Assembly: GCA_942486035.1 (NCBI GenBank) | Contig: CALNXK010000014.1 | Location: 2,187,501 to 2,251,500 of the forward strand | Direction: 5' to 3' | DNA from: Porites lobata | Taxonomy: Eukaryota > Cnidaria > Anthozoa > Scleractinia > Poritidae | DNA: 64,000 bases | Shown here: one piece after another, positions 11,268 through 23,457 of the stretch | How positions within the stretch are numbered: position 1 is the first letter of the stretch | Layout: every line of letters starts with the position of its first letter | Notes under the pieces: model-generated | Told to the model about the DNA's origin: nothing | Database searches by the model: none | Seen by the model: the letters and a program-made list of their open reading frames with translations, nothing else | Program-made: the position numbers and the translations under genes

Positions 11268-12330
11268 GAGCGACTGCACAGAAAAATCGAGCAAACCGTG
11301 GCCACAGCTCAAAACCTAACCTACCCTCATTTTAAGTCTGTAACAAGGTTTTAATGAGTTTATAACACTGCTGAGGTTTAAATTTCAAAATGCGGCCGAA
11401 TTTGGGAATTATTTGAGATTTTCGATTTCAACGGTTTGCGGGCCTAAAATTAGCCGCCGAACACGGCAATATAGCCTAACGACAGAGATGAGCTGACTTT
11501 CATAAACGAGCGAATATATTGGCAATCTTCCACTTAAATCTCAAAAAACATATATTAAAAATTTCTAAACAGCACATTTTTTTAGATTTAGAGAATAAAA
11601 TATCGACGAACGAGCTCAATTTTGAAACGTAATTTGCATAATGCTTATAAATACAACAATTTACCGCTAAAACCAAAATCGAATTTTCCATATGGGGGAA
11701 TTCTCCAAATCACCCCAAATCCCGCTTACTACCCAATGAGATATAGTACTTCAACATTATCTGAAAGTTAGTCTGGTGTTCTTGCGAACGCTTGTAAAAT
11801 GGATTGATTATTTTGAGGTTATTTTGCCCCAAACAACCGCTAATTGACCCCAGGGTCAATTGACACGTGCACGTCACCTTAGTTTTATGCATCGATTTGA
11901 GCTCGTTAAAAGGGAGAAACTAACAAGATTCTTTTAATATGTACCTGTTTTAATGAAATACACGCAATCTTCAAAAGGAGAGGCCGTTCAATGGGTAGTT
12001 TCTGTTCTTGAGATCTTGTAGGTTGTACCATGGCGTCTGCGAGTGGACCTGAGTCTAGGTCTGTTTTCCCGTGACTGCGAAATCAGAATACCATTATGAA
12101 ATAATTCTCCCTCGAATCTTCGTAAGTGAATCAGCTTTGCAGTGCCTTACCTGAGATAAAAAGTGGGCCGAATAGGAAAACATTCTAGCGCAATTTGGAT
12201 CCTTTGCAGCAAGTAGTGTATTTGCTAAGCGGCGATGGTATCGATGACTTTTAATTAGTTACTCACCTCCGATTGCGTGACCAGGCAATTATCGATTGTC
12301 TCCTGCGAAAAAGAAGTGCACGGGAAACCA
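11268..12330. repeat. Left TIR of element D
   Basis: Inverted copy of 29640-30713. Both arms contain the same 60-codon frame (11710-11892 minus, 30084-30266 plus), a by-product of the duplication and not a gene. Confidence 0.85.
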
Positions 12331-12435
12331 AAGCTTTCGGGATACAGTAAATTCATTTTCCTGTATGACCAGGTGTCCTTTTGTCCTATTTTAAAAGCGG
12401 TTAACTAAGATGATTAATAAACATACTTAGACTAA

Positions 12436-12905
12436 GAGGAGATTTCCAGGAGAGGCCTAAAAAATGAAAAACGTAGCACACCCTCTACATATTTGGTCTG
12501 ACATCACAAAATGATAGGGCAATACTCATAGAACATTTTTAGGTATGATGTAGTGATGTACGGGTGGGACGTCATTGTGCTTGGGGCTCATTTGTGACTG
12601 CTGGTAAGGCCCCTGTGATTTAAGCATATTTATAGTATCACTATTTTATACAAGTTCAACTCGACATTACTCCCCTCAAGTTAAGCCTAGACAGTTCTAA
12701 ATTAGTTCAAGCATTACTGGTGTAAATATCTTTTATTTTAATGTGTAAAACTTCTTAACCAGGTCTCCATGGTAACCGTTGCTATGGTAATTTTAAATTA
12801 AGGCTATTTAAGCGATAATTAGTATTACAATGTAGATTCTTTTGAATAATGACCAGGCTTATCACTTCTTTATCCATCAACTTAAGTTAATCAAACAAAA
12901 CAGTA
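12436..12905. repeat. Left TIR of the 11-kb transposon
   Basis: Inverted partner of 22996-23449. Similarity is strong from about 12468 to 12903 and weaker in the outermost 30 bases (GAGGAGATTTCC here, GGAGGTAGAACC at the other end). Confidence 0.75.
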
Positions 12906-13733
12906 TTTGTGACATCAAAATATTATTTTCCAAAACTCGGTATCTACCCAGTAATTATATCTCTACCACTTTATTTATCAAATTTCCTTAGCAAGAGATT
13001 CAGTTGAAAATTTTTGTCTGAATCAATATGGATTCTCAGCAAAAACTACCTCTAATTGCCTGATGCAAGTATCTTTTTTACTTTTATAATAACGTTTGCG
13101 ATTCTTACTAAATTGAAAACTTCCCAGAGTGCAAAGGGAGTAAGGCTCCCACAATGCAATTGGTACTTACAGACTGTTTAGTTCAGCCATATTGGATTTT
13201 GGTTCGACGCTGTTTTCTTTCACAGGTAAGGTTTTGACTTTAAAAACACGTTCAGTTTCAGTTTAGGGGTAGTTTTATGTTGTTAAGAGCAATTTATCTG
13301 AAGATGTGCACAAATCAGAGAGCAAATTTCCATTTTTATGTTGAAAATTACGAATATTTAAACGTGTGGCTAGCGAAGGACTGACCATGTGCAAAGGTTT
13401 TGGTTTGTAAGCACATCTCTTTCCATTATTTATAAGTAATTCTGTTTTGTTAAGGAAATCTATCAAGTTACGTACAAATTATTGACAATGAAACACGTTC
13501 TGTAAAAGTTTTTATCAGTAATTTTGCTTTGCTTAGAATAATTTATCTGAAACTATACACAAATATATAGAGCAAATCTCCAATTTTATCTTGAAAAGTG
13601 GATACATTCAAACATATCGCCAGGAAACAACTAACTACGTAGGACATGTTTTCTTTTTTGAATTCAGAAGTTAATCACTGCTAAGAGGAAAGAATCTATG
13701 ATTCCTTTTTACTTTTTCTTAAGATGATTGGTA

Positions 13734-16700
13734 ATGGCTAGTTGTACCGAAAGCAGTGAGGAAGAAAGCGAAGTGAGGCTTCTGCCTCCAAAAAAGAAGC
13801 CCAAATCAGATACAGACTTAACAAAATGTATTATTTGTCAAGAAAAAAGCAGTGAAAGACTAAGAAGTCCTACCGAAGCTGGATTGAGATCGTTTAAAGA
13901 AGCTGTAGAGGTTAGGAAAGATGAAACTTACCACAGGATTTTGTCGACTTTTGAAAATTTAGACGCTCTAGATGTTGTCTGGCACGGCAAGTGTTTTCAA
14001 AGTTATACAAGCAAGAGAAATCTTAGCTTTATTAAACCATTGCCTTTTGCTGAAAGTCAAGAAAGGCACGTTGACAGACCAAGTTCCAGATCGCAAGTTA
14101 ATGCAGTGGATTGGTCCCTTTGTCTATTTTGTCAGCAGAAAAAGTCAAAGGGGACAACAAAACTTATGAACGTTTCAACATTTGATTCATGCAAGGCTAT
14201 AGAGGAGGCTGCAAGAAGAAGGAGTGATGAGAGCATGCTGTTGAAGATTTCAGGAGTTGATTTGATTGCTGCGGAGGCCAAGTATCATAAACACTGCCGC
14301 TCCCAATATGTAAGTAAATCCAACCTAATGTTTGTTGACTTTCGAGTTGATGGGGAGGAAGATGTTTACACCAAAGCGTTCCAAAACCTGAGAGAGGACA
14401 TCAAACCTCAGTTAGAATCAGGAGTGGCCCTTGATATGAAAACCCTGTTGGACTCTTACCAGGGAATTTTGCAACACCTTGGCTGCAACACGGCAAAAAG
14501 TTACAAGTCAGAGAGGTTAAAACGCAGACTGCAACAAAGTTTTCAAGAGGAAATTGTCTTTCAGAAGCTACCGGATCCCTCGAAGCCAGAGTTGGTTTAC
14601 TCTAGCTCTATATCTTTGCAGGATGTCATCAATTCAGCCGCTAAGAAAAGTTGCCATTTGGCTAACATGTCAGCGTCTTCTGAAGATGAATCCTCAAACA
14701 GCCAGGGTCAGAATGATGTCAATTCCATACTATACCACGCCGCTCAAATACTGAGGTCAAGCATACGGAGTGAAAGCAAAAGTATAGGGATCCAACCTGT
14801 TGATGTGGAGGACATCAGTGCCTGTAAAGTAAAGAGCTTAATGCCTAAAGATCTTTACAATTTTTTGTGCTTGATGATCTCGAATCCAGATAAAGTTGAT
14901 GTATCTGCTCCGACTGCTTCTAATGCCGCAGATGAGCGACATATTTTAGCAATTGCACAAGATCTAATATATGCAACAACTCATGGTCGCGTGAAGACCC
15001 CTAAGCACATTGGTTTGGCGATGTCTGTTCGCCATATGACAGGTTCAAAGCACCTGGTAACGATGTTAAACAGATTCGGTCACTGCTGTTCTTATGATGA
15101 TATAGAAGTAGTTGACACTAGCCTAGCATTAGACATTATAGCCAGCTCAGAAAATGTGGGTGCTGTTGTTCCATCTAACATTTTACCAGGAGTGTTCGTT
15201 CAAGTCGCGGGAGACAATAACGATATCAATGAGGAGACACTAGACGGCAAGCATACTACTCATGCCACTACACTTGTCCTGTACCAAAGAAAGCAACAAG
15301 GACCAAAACCGAAACCTGCAGTTCGTCCAGCTCATTCAGAAAAACGACGGTCTCTTAACATCTCAGATGCAAATCCACCCCTGTTGGAGTTTGGTGCTTG
15401 CGGCAAGCGGCCTGCCGTAACCTTTTACAAAGACAAAATAGAAGAAGAGTGGTTTCAGTCCTCAAGCTCGCTCTGTACCACTGCAATTCAGATGGATTTT
15501 GGTTGGTTTTTAAGACGTCTGTGTACCCACCAGTTGTTTAGTGAAAATCTACATAACCGCGACGGCGAAGTTTTTCAGCCCTTGCCAAGTTGTAGTGGGT
15601 TTAACGCAAAGATAGCAAGTGAGCCGCCGCCCCTGACCTCCGTTGGTTACTGTCCAATGATCAATGGTTCACCTACTGAATACAGTACAGTTTACACTGC
15701 CATGAAGAACGTCCAAGCAATGATGGATGTACTACACCAGAAGCACAGTGTAATTACGTTTGACCTGGCAATCTACATGAAGGCCAAAGAGATTCAGTGG
15801 CGACGGCCTGAAGAATTTAAGAACACAGTGATCCGAATGGGAGGTTTTCATATAGCATTAAACTTCCTCTCAGTTATTGGAAAGATTTTCCAGGACAGTG
15901 GCATTGAAGACCTGCTAATAGAATCTGGTGTGTATGGATGCCACACGGCATCTATGCTATTGAAGGGAAAGTCATACAACAGAGGCGTGCGTGCACATAA
16001 GCTTGTTCTCGAAGCACTACTGAGACTGCAGTGGCAAGCATTTGGAGCTTGGATGGAAGCTGAGGACGTCGAGCTCCCAACAGTATATCAGCGAGAGTGT
16101 TTATCTTTAATAAACTGTTGTCAAAGAGAAAGTAATGATCTAGCCTCTCTGAAGACCTCATTCGGTCTTCTCTGCGACAAACTCCCACAACTTCAACAAA
16201 TTTTCGCGAGATTCTGCACAGAAGCTAGTCAGCAGTCTAAACTATTCCACTTCTGGAATATGTATATTGACATTGTTCTATTGCTGTTGCGCTTCATTCG
16301 AGCTGAACGAGAAGGATCATGGAAACTTCATTTGAAAGCCGTTGCAGAAATGGTACCGTACTTCTTTTCAATGGATCGCATCAACTATTCCAGGTATGTG
16401 GGCAATCGATTTATTCTGATTATCTTTTTTCATATCTTTCAGATTGACTGCAAATTGTGCATCAGTACTAAAGAACAGTAGCCTAATTGAACTTTAAAAG
16501 AGTCATCGCTACGGGGATTAGAGGTCTTATATGATAAGGATTTGTAATATGATAAGGATTTGTAAGGATTTACTCCCCTTTGCTTCGAAATGATGCGTTT
16601 TGTTTAAGACTGAATCATAATATATCGAACTTATTACGGGATTTATTCTTTATCCCAAGTGGTGAACGCGTTAGTTCAAACGCATGAAGAGATCTACACA

Positions 16701-19003
16701 TTATCATAGGACGTTACCTTATTATGCGGTTAGCTTTAATTTTCTCACTTACCCGGCCCCTTCTTATGTTTCTCTTATTTTGACCTCTTCCTCCACTAAA
16801 TTGCAGGTGGCTCCCAATCTACTTGGCTGATATGCAGCTGCTTCCCACTCACGCTCCAGAAGTTTACGAAGAATTCCTAAATGGTAACGACCCAGTGAGT
16901 AGATCAAGTCAACCCTTTAGCCAAGTTTGGACTGACATGGCCTTGGAACAAACCATCAATCTCGACAGCAAGACTAGAGGGGGGATTGTTGGCTTGACAC
17001 AAAATGCTTCGGCACTAGACAGATGGTTTATAACAAGTCACAAGAGAGCTGAGCTAACTGCTGCAACCAAGCGACTTTGCAACCTTGAAGACTCTGACAA
17101 GATTGGGACTCACAAGGAGGCAGGTTCCCAAAGAGTAAAGAGGGATGAAAACGATGTCCAGCGGCTGATTAACACCATTACTGATACCATGTCAAACCCT
17201 TTTGATTTGAGTGAGGCATCGAAGGAAGACCCAGTTCAATTACGAAACATCGCCACTGGACTCGTTATGCCGCATGACGCGGCAGAGCAGCTCGTTGACT
17301 GTTTCAGCACAGGAGCAGAAGAAGCAAAGAAATTTAGGAGACAAAGAATGGACAGTGATGAGGTATCCTTTTGGAGCAAGATATCGAAATTGAATTTGAC
17401 AACATTTGCTTCTCTGGCAAAAACAAATCAAATCAAGTGCGCAGACGAGAAGATCATCACTATTTCAGCTGATAGAAATTTGTTTGGAAGACTTCTAATT
17501 GCTGCAAAGTGTCGTGACGTTGATGTGAAAGAGGTCCTGAGATATGAACTGTCCACCGTGCCCTTTGCATTGGCACATGCAGATGGTGCACTGCGGAAAA
17601 CTACAAAAAGTGTCCTAATGGCTGAGGTTGAACGGGAATGTCAAGCACAAGGAAGACTTCCTGAAAGTGCACTATCAACTGCATTCATTTTTGATGCAAT
17701 GGCTCTTGTCCAGACGTTGAAGTCTGCAGGCTCCCGCACATTCAAAGACCTGGCTGAAAGATTCTTTAATGTGCTCTTCACACCTCTACGACAAGGTCAG
17801 TGCAGAAGAGTAGATGTTGTCTTTGACCGCTATGATGTTCAAGAGTCCATAAAGGAAAGTGAAAGAGTTAGGAGGGGTTCAAGCAGAGCTCTTGAGATCC
17901 AAATCACAAACAAGCATACACCAGTTCCAAAGCAATGGGGGAAGTTTATCAGCAACCAGAATAACAAGGTTAACCTTTCCAGATTTTTTTGCCGAGAGTG
18001 GTGCAGTCTGGGTGAATACAACTTACTTCCTGATCAAGAGCTGGTAATTGGAGGTGGCTTTGAAGATCCAACAGATACAGTTGTTGTAACCCGTGGACGT
18101 ACGGATCCCCTTGCAGAGCTGAGATCAGACCATGAAGAAGCCGACACAAGGATGATCCTTCATGCGTGGCACGCCTCTTCCACTAAAGAGAGGATTGTCA
18201 TTCAGTCCCCTGATACAGATGTTGCTGTATTAGCTATCTATGCATACGAGATGATACAGTGCAACGAAATGTGGTTCAAGACAGGCGTCAAAGATAAGGT
18301 TCGCTTCGTCCCTGTCCATCGTATTGCTGAGAAGCTTGGTAAGAGTGTTTGCGCAGCGATTCCAGCATTCCATGCTCTAACTGGTTGTGATTCTACTAGT
18401 GGGTTGTTTCAGATCGGGAAAAAGAAAGGATGGAAGGTATTTGTCAAATATCCCAGTCTCCATGACAGTGTTGGCAACCTTGGCAGTCAGATTCCACCAC
18501 CAGCGCTCACTGTTGAAGCCTGTGAGAGGTTTATTTGCTCCCTTTATACAACCAACAAGAAGGCAGGGGTAACAGCTGACGACGTACGCTATTGGATGTT
18601 CTGCCAAAAGCACCAAAGAAGTGAAAGTTTACCACCCACAAGCAACAGCTTGCGACACCACATTGAACGTGCTAACTACCAGGCATATGTGTGGAAACAC
18701 TGCTTGAATGCAACACAGCAACTCTCGTCGCCAGTCAGCAACGGATGGAAGAAAGTGGATAGTTTTTTGGAACCACTTTTGATGTCCAAGGATCCAGCAC
18801 CAAAAGGGCTGCTTGAACTGACGACTTACAAATGTAACAAATCTGTCTGCAGAAGGGATGACTTGTGTCCTTGCAAAGCCCACGAGATGCCCTGTACAGA
18901 GGCATGCCTTTGTATGAATGATGAAAGTTGCCAAAATCCTCACAAGCCAGTTGATGTAACACCTGGAAGCAGTGAAGACGAGCTAACAGATGCTGAAGTT
19001 TAG
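13734..19003 (+). CDS. Transposon protein: zinc modules, FEN/XPG-like nuclease, Cys-rich tail
   Basis: Two exons, 13734-16393 and 16807-19003, join across a clean intron (CAG|GTATGT ... TTGCAG|G) to a 1618-aa reading frame without a break. The ATG at 13734 follows an in-frame stop at 13725. Residues ~32-90 and ~130-190 are a repeated zinc-like module (CxxC ... HGKC, then CxxC ... HKHC). Around residues 1325-1415 come SDHEEADTRM, SPDTDVAVLA and ALTGCDSTSG. These acidic clusters are spaced like the metal-binding residues of FEN1/XPG (PIN-like) nucleases. The C-terminus (from ~1555) is cysteine-dense (CNKSVCRRDDLCPCKAHEMP), similar to a tesmin/CXC motif. It lies inside an 11-kb element between long inverted arms, so it is most likely the mobility protein. 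The uninterrupted frame and intact intron suggest recent activity. The nuclease role is inferred from motifs. Confidence 0.8.
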
Positions 19004-19145
19004 CCTCTAGTTCTCTAGTAACAGCAATACACATTCAAGTTTCGGTATTTAAACTATGGCGTTCACTATCCCCCAAAATTCAATTTCTGAATTTTGATCC
19101 TAATTTTAGCTTTCCATATTGCAGTTTTAAAGTTTAGACTTAAAT

Positions 19146-22100
19146 TTTTTTTTTTTTTGTATTTTATTTATTTATTTTCTTTTTACAGGTATAGTACAAA
19201 CAACATACAGATCGAAACATACAAACATTACAAAATTTACAACAACTACCTTAATTACAAAAAAAAAAAAAAAATAGAAAAAAGAATAAATAAATAAAAA
19301 GCTACACTGCACTACACTACAAGGCTTACATAACTTATTCGACTTGAACTTAAAATACAGAGTAATACAGGGAGTATTAGAAAAACGAAGTTTGGATAAC
19401 AGCTACTGTTGTATTAATGGGAGTAACGGCTTCCATTTTTTATCATGGAAATGGATTTTGTTGTTTCTTTTCGCGATAAAACGTTCGGTTTGAAACGTTT
19501 TTTTAAATTTATCGACTAACAGTCTTACACATAAACAGCCCTTATTTAACTTACAGCGGTAAATAAAATATTTACTTTCAAGAATGATGTAATTGACTAG
19601 AATGCTTATATTATCTGTATCTAGGATCCCAAAAAGGACATTCATGATATCAAATCTAATAGTTATATTAAAAGAATCAAGTACAGACTTTAAATCATTC
19701 CAAAACATGCTTACTTTTGTACAATGGAAAAAGAGATGTTCTATGGTCTCCAACTCCTTTTCACAAAAATCGCACAAGGGAGAATCTACTTTTTTGAACT
19801 TAAACAGCATCTTGTTCGTGTATAAGATCCTGTTTAATATTTTATATTGGAATTCTCTTAATTTAGTATCCAATGTTGTTTTGAAGGGCAGTAGATATAT
19901 CTTTTCCCAGTCCAACTGAAATGTGTGTGTGCTGAAAGCTTCGTTATATTTCTTTTGCGCTGTTGGTATACTGGATATCTTAGAAACAAAACTGTCATAT
20001 AATGACTTTGATTTAAGATTTTGGAAATTGACTTTTTTCCCTTCAATACGCAACTTGAAATCAGTTTGGATTAGATCATGAGTTTTTGAAGAGATAGAGT
20101 TTTTATTTGTTTTTAATATTTTGCGCCATTCTTCAGGAAAAGCATTGAAGAGACTGAAAAGTAGAAAATGTTCAACTGGTGAGAGAGTTGAATATAATGG
20201 TTCCTTGTTCGACTTGAAACCTCCCCACGTGTCGTAGAGGTCTCCAATTTTTACAATTCCAAGATCAATCAGCCTACTGTTATAGACTGACTTTGATTCA
20301 ATACAAATAAACTGGTTGTTCCATATGACCTGATTTGCTATTTCAGAGGATGAGGAGGGGTTGTCTTCATTTAAAAGGGTCCACGCCACAATGCATTCTT
20401 TGTAAAATTCTGGAAGAGTTACCGGTAGTTTAGTGTAGTTAAAATTGCAATGAAACAAGAATTTCCCCCCTACTTTCTTAAGATAAAAATCCAGAAAAAA
20501 CTTCCAGCCAGCGGGGTCAATGGAGAGATATCTCTTAATACAAATTATTCTTTGGGCAGAGATCATGGACTCAATGTTAGGCATTTTCAAGCCTCCTTTA
20601 TCAATAGGGTTAATAAAAGCTCTGCGCTTTACTTTATCTTTTCCCTTCCAAACAAAGGAATATAGCAAAGTATTTATTTTTTTTTTGATAAACTCTTCTT
20701 TATTTGAAATGAGAACAACCCTGTATAAAATCTTTGGTATGGCGAAAGACTTGATCACTTGAATTTTTCCAAGTAGTGTAAGACCTCTCCAGCTCCAGCT
20801 CTTCAGCAATCCCCTCAGAGATTTCTCGATTGATTCAAAGTTAAGCTTATAAAACAGTGCGTGATTAAAGGTGAAATGAACCCCTAGGATCTTTATGGCC
20901 TTACTTATTTCATTAACACCTAGTTCTGAGCTGTTTACTTCCATACTTCCTAGTAGAAGAATTTCCGTTTTGTCGTGATTGACCTTCAATCCGGAGTATG
21001 TACTAAACAGATCGATAGTATCAAAAAGGGTGCGATGCGAAAATTTGTCCCTAACAAATGATGTCATATCGTCAGCGAATATAACTAATTTGATTTCGGA
21101 ACCATCCACCTCAATACCCTTAATTTGATCGTTATTACGTATGGATAATGCCAATAATTCAAGTACTATTATGAAAAGAGATGGCGAGAGGGGTCGCCCT
21201 GGCGAACACCCCGTTTAACATTGAAAGAGGGGTGGAAAAACCATTATTGAAAACACAACTTGATATATTATTATAAAACGTCTTGATCCACCCCAAGAAG
21301 GATTCTCCAAAGCCAAAGAACTCTAGCGATTTGTGGAGGAAGTTCCAATTTAGAGAATCGAAGGCTTTCTCAAAATCAATTGCAGTCATTATACCTTGGT
21401 AGTCTCGCATTTTAGTAAATTCCAACACATCGGTTATCGTACGAGTTGCATCAAAAATTGTTCGTCCTTTTACAAAGGCATTCTGGTCATAATGGATAAT
21501 ATGTGGTAGGACATTTTCTAGCCTTTTAGCGATAGCTTTTGAGCCAATTTTAACATCGACATTTACCAGGGAAATCGGTCTCCAGTTTTTTATCCATCTC
21601 CTGTCTTTGTCCTTTTTCTCAATTAAAGTTATTACGGCTTGCTTTTGCGAATGTGATAATTCACCATGAAAATACGCATAATTTAATGAGTCTACTAGAA
21701 ATGTTCCGATTTCTGACCAGAAGAACTTGTAAAATTCTATAGTGAGGCCATCGTTTCCAGGAGTTTTATCGTTACTAAAGGTAGACAGAACCTTGAAACA
21801 TTCGGAATATGTTAATTGACCCTCGCACGTTTCCCGCATTGAGTCGGTTAACTTAGGAGATGAGAGGGTATCTTCCAGAAAAGGACAAATCGAATAGTCA
21901 GTTTGTATTCCCTTTTCGTCATAAAGTTCAGAATAAAAACTGTGAATTTCAGTCATAATAGTGTCCGGAACAGTAGTCTCTTCTCCATTTGCTCGAATAA
22001 GTTTTCGTATGCAGCTTTTTTTCTTATTTCTGTTTTCCAGATTTAGAAAATACTTGTTGTTTCTTTCCCCTTGTTCAAACCATGTAACGCGGGAACGAAT

Positions 22101-22785
22101 GATTGAGCCTCTTACAATGTAATCATGCTCTTGTTCGTATTCTGTTTTGACCGATTCGAGGTTGGCAAGGTTTTCTTGCGTCGGTGATTCTGCTATTTTT
22201 TCCTCACATATTTTAAGCCTGTTTTCAATTGTTTGAATTCTATTTCTCCTTTCTTTAGCTTTCAGTTTGCTATACGATATACTTTCCCCGCGAATTTTGT
22301 ATTTCATCCAGTCCCATTTAATTCTCGAATCATCACAAAGATTAATTTCGTCTATCCACTTAGGAAAGTTCTCGCGTAAACGCTCAACGAAAAAAGCGTC
22401 ATCCAAGAGACTGTTGTTGAACTTCCAAAAAGATGGGCCACGCTGCTGATCATTTAGACTGTCAATTTCTAAAGTTATTGCATGGTGATCCGTTCTTATA
22501 GCTGTCACTATGTCGACTTTAGCTACGTCATCTTGTAATAGGTCACTAATGAGCCAATAATCAAGGCGTCTTTGAATAATTGGGTTTTTTTGTCTCCAAG
22601 AAAATTTCTTGCTATTAGGATTACGGATTCTCCAGATGTCAACTAAATCATAATTCAGCATAATGTCCTCCACACACTTAACACTTAAATTATGCAATGG
22701 AAAGTTCAAGTCCTCAATTTGTTCATTCCTCTCGTCGATTTGAAAACTATCTTCCAAATCAAAGCTAGTGCCATTTTGGTGTCAA
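19146..22785 (-). mobile_element. 5'-truncated Tx1/L1-like LINE
   Basis: The element runs on the minus strand from a truncated endonuclease (about 22785) through reverse transcriptase to a 3' poly(A), visible as a T run at 19146-19160. It sits between the stop of the transposon gene (19003) and the right TIR, so it inserted after that transposon. A clear target duplication was not found. Confidence 0.85.
19403..22785 (-). pseudogene. LINE ORF2: endonuclease end, reverse transcriptase, zinc knuckle (frameshifted)
   Basis: The minus strand encodes the C-terminal part of an APE-type endonuclease (DIWRIRNPNSKKFSW, RLDYWLISDL, TDHHAITL), then reverse transcriptase blocks (TPGNDGLTIEFYKFFW, IEKKDKDRRWIKNWRPISLV, AIDFEKAFDSLNW and the catalytic FADDMTSF), then a CxxC ... 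HxxxxC knuckle (PLCDFCEKELETIEHLFFHC). The order and spacing fit the L1/Tx1 group. The frame is broken between about 21150 and 21235. The conserved VKRGVRQGDP block is readable only in another frame, and at least two single-base changes are needed to reconnect the halves (21159-22785 and 19403-21154). The N-terminal endonuclease and ORF1 are missing. The element cannot move on its own. Confidence 0.85.
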
Positions 22786-22995
22786 AATCTGTTTTCAGAT
22801 TTCACCTATAAAATGTCTTATTGGCAGTTGTTACCGTGAAAACATTGTTCGGATTTTGTCAAGATAGTGAAAGATTATTGTAAGCAAAAAGAGAAAATAA
22901 AGCAACAAGTTTTGACCATAATCACTGTAGTAAACAGCAGTTGTTAAGGGAAAGATGAGTTATTTTGAAAATTGAATAACTTTAAATTCAAAAGT

Positions 22996-23449
22996 ATTGT
23001 TTTGTTTGATTAACTTAAGATGATGGATAAAGAAGTGATAAGTTTGGTCGTTATTCTAAAGAATCTAATGCTAATTATTGCTTAAATACCCTTAATTAAA
23101 AAATAACCATAGCAACGGTTACCATGGAAACCTCGTTAAGTTGTTTCACACATAAAGATAAAATATATTCACACCAGTAATGCTTGAGCCAATTTAAAAT
23201 TGTCTAAGCTTAACTTTAGGGGAGTAATGTCGAGTTGAACATGTATAAAATAATGATACTAAAAATATGCTTAAATCACAGGGACCTTATCAGCAGTCAC
23301 AAATGAGCCCCCAGCACAACGACGTCCCACCAGTACATCAGTACATCATACCTAAAAATGTTCTATGGGTATTGCCCTACCATTTTGTGATGTCAGACCA
23401 AATATGTAGAGGGTGTGCTACGTGTCGATTTTTTCAGGGTTCTACCTCC
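22996..23449. repeat. Right TIR of the 11-kb transposon
   Basis: Inverted partner of 12436-12905, ending just before TAGACTAA at 23450-23457. Between 22786 and 22995 lies unique transposon sequence with no gene. Confidence 0.75.
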
Positions 23450-23457
23450 TAGACTAA

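Larger units (their letters stand above)
12436..23449 (+). mobile_element. 11-kb DNA transposon encoding a FEN/XPG-like protein
   Basis: Inverted arms lie at about 12436-12905 and 22996-23449. They share ACGTAGCACACCCTCTACAT, ATATTTGGTCTGACATCACA and, farther in, the CTCCATGGTAACCGTTGCTA region. Immediately outside both ends is the 8-bp direct repeat TAGACTAA (12428-12435 and 23450-23457), the best candidate target duplication. Between the arms is a two-exon gene for a 1618-aa protein and, after its stop, a LINE inserted in the opposite direction (about 19146-22785). Without the LINE the element is about 7.4 kb. Zinc modules plus an XPG/FEN-like nuclease recall the Academ superfamily, some of which carry XPG nucleases, but an 8-bp duplication would be unusual there, so the superfamily is uncertain. 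The element is itself inserted in element D. Confidence 0.75.

Noticed and set aside
11710..11892. 60-codon frame repeated at 30084-30266
   Set aside because: The two near-identical peptides come from the two inverted arms of element D and have no domain.
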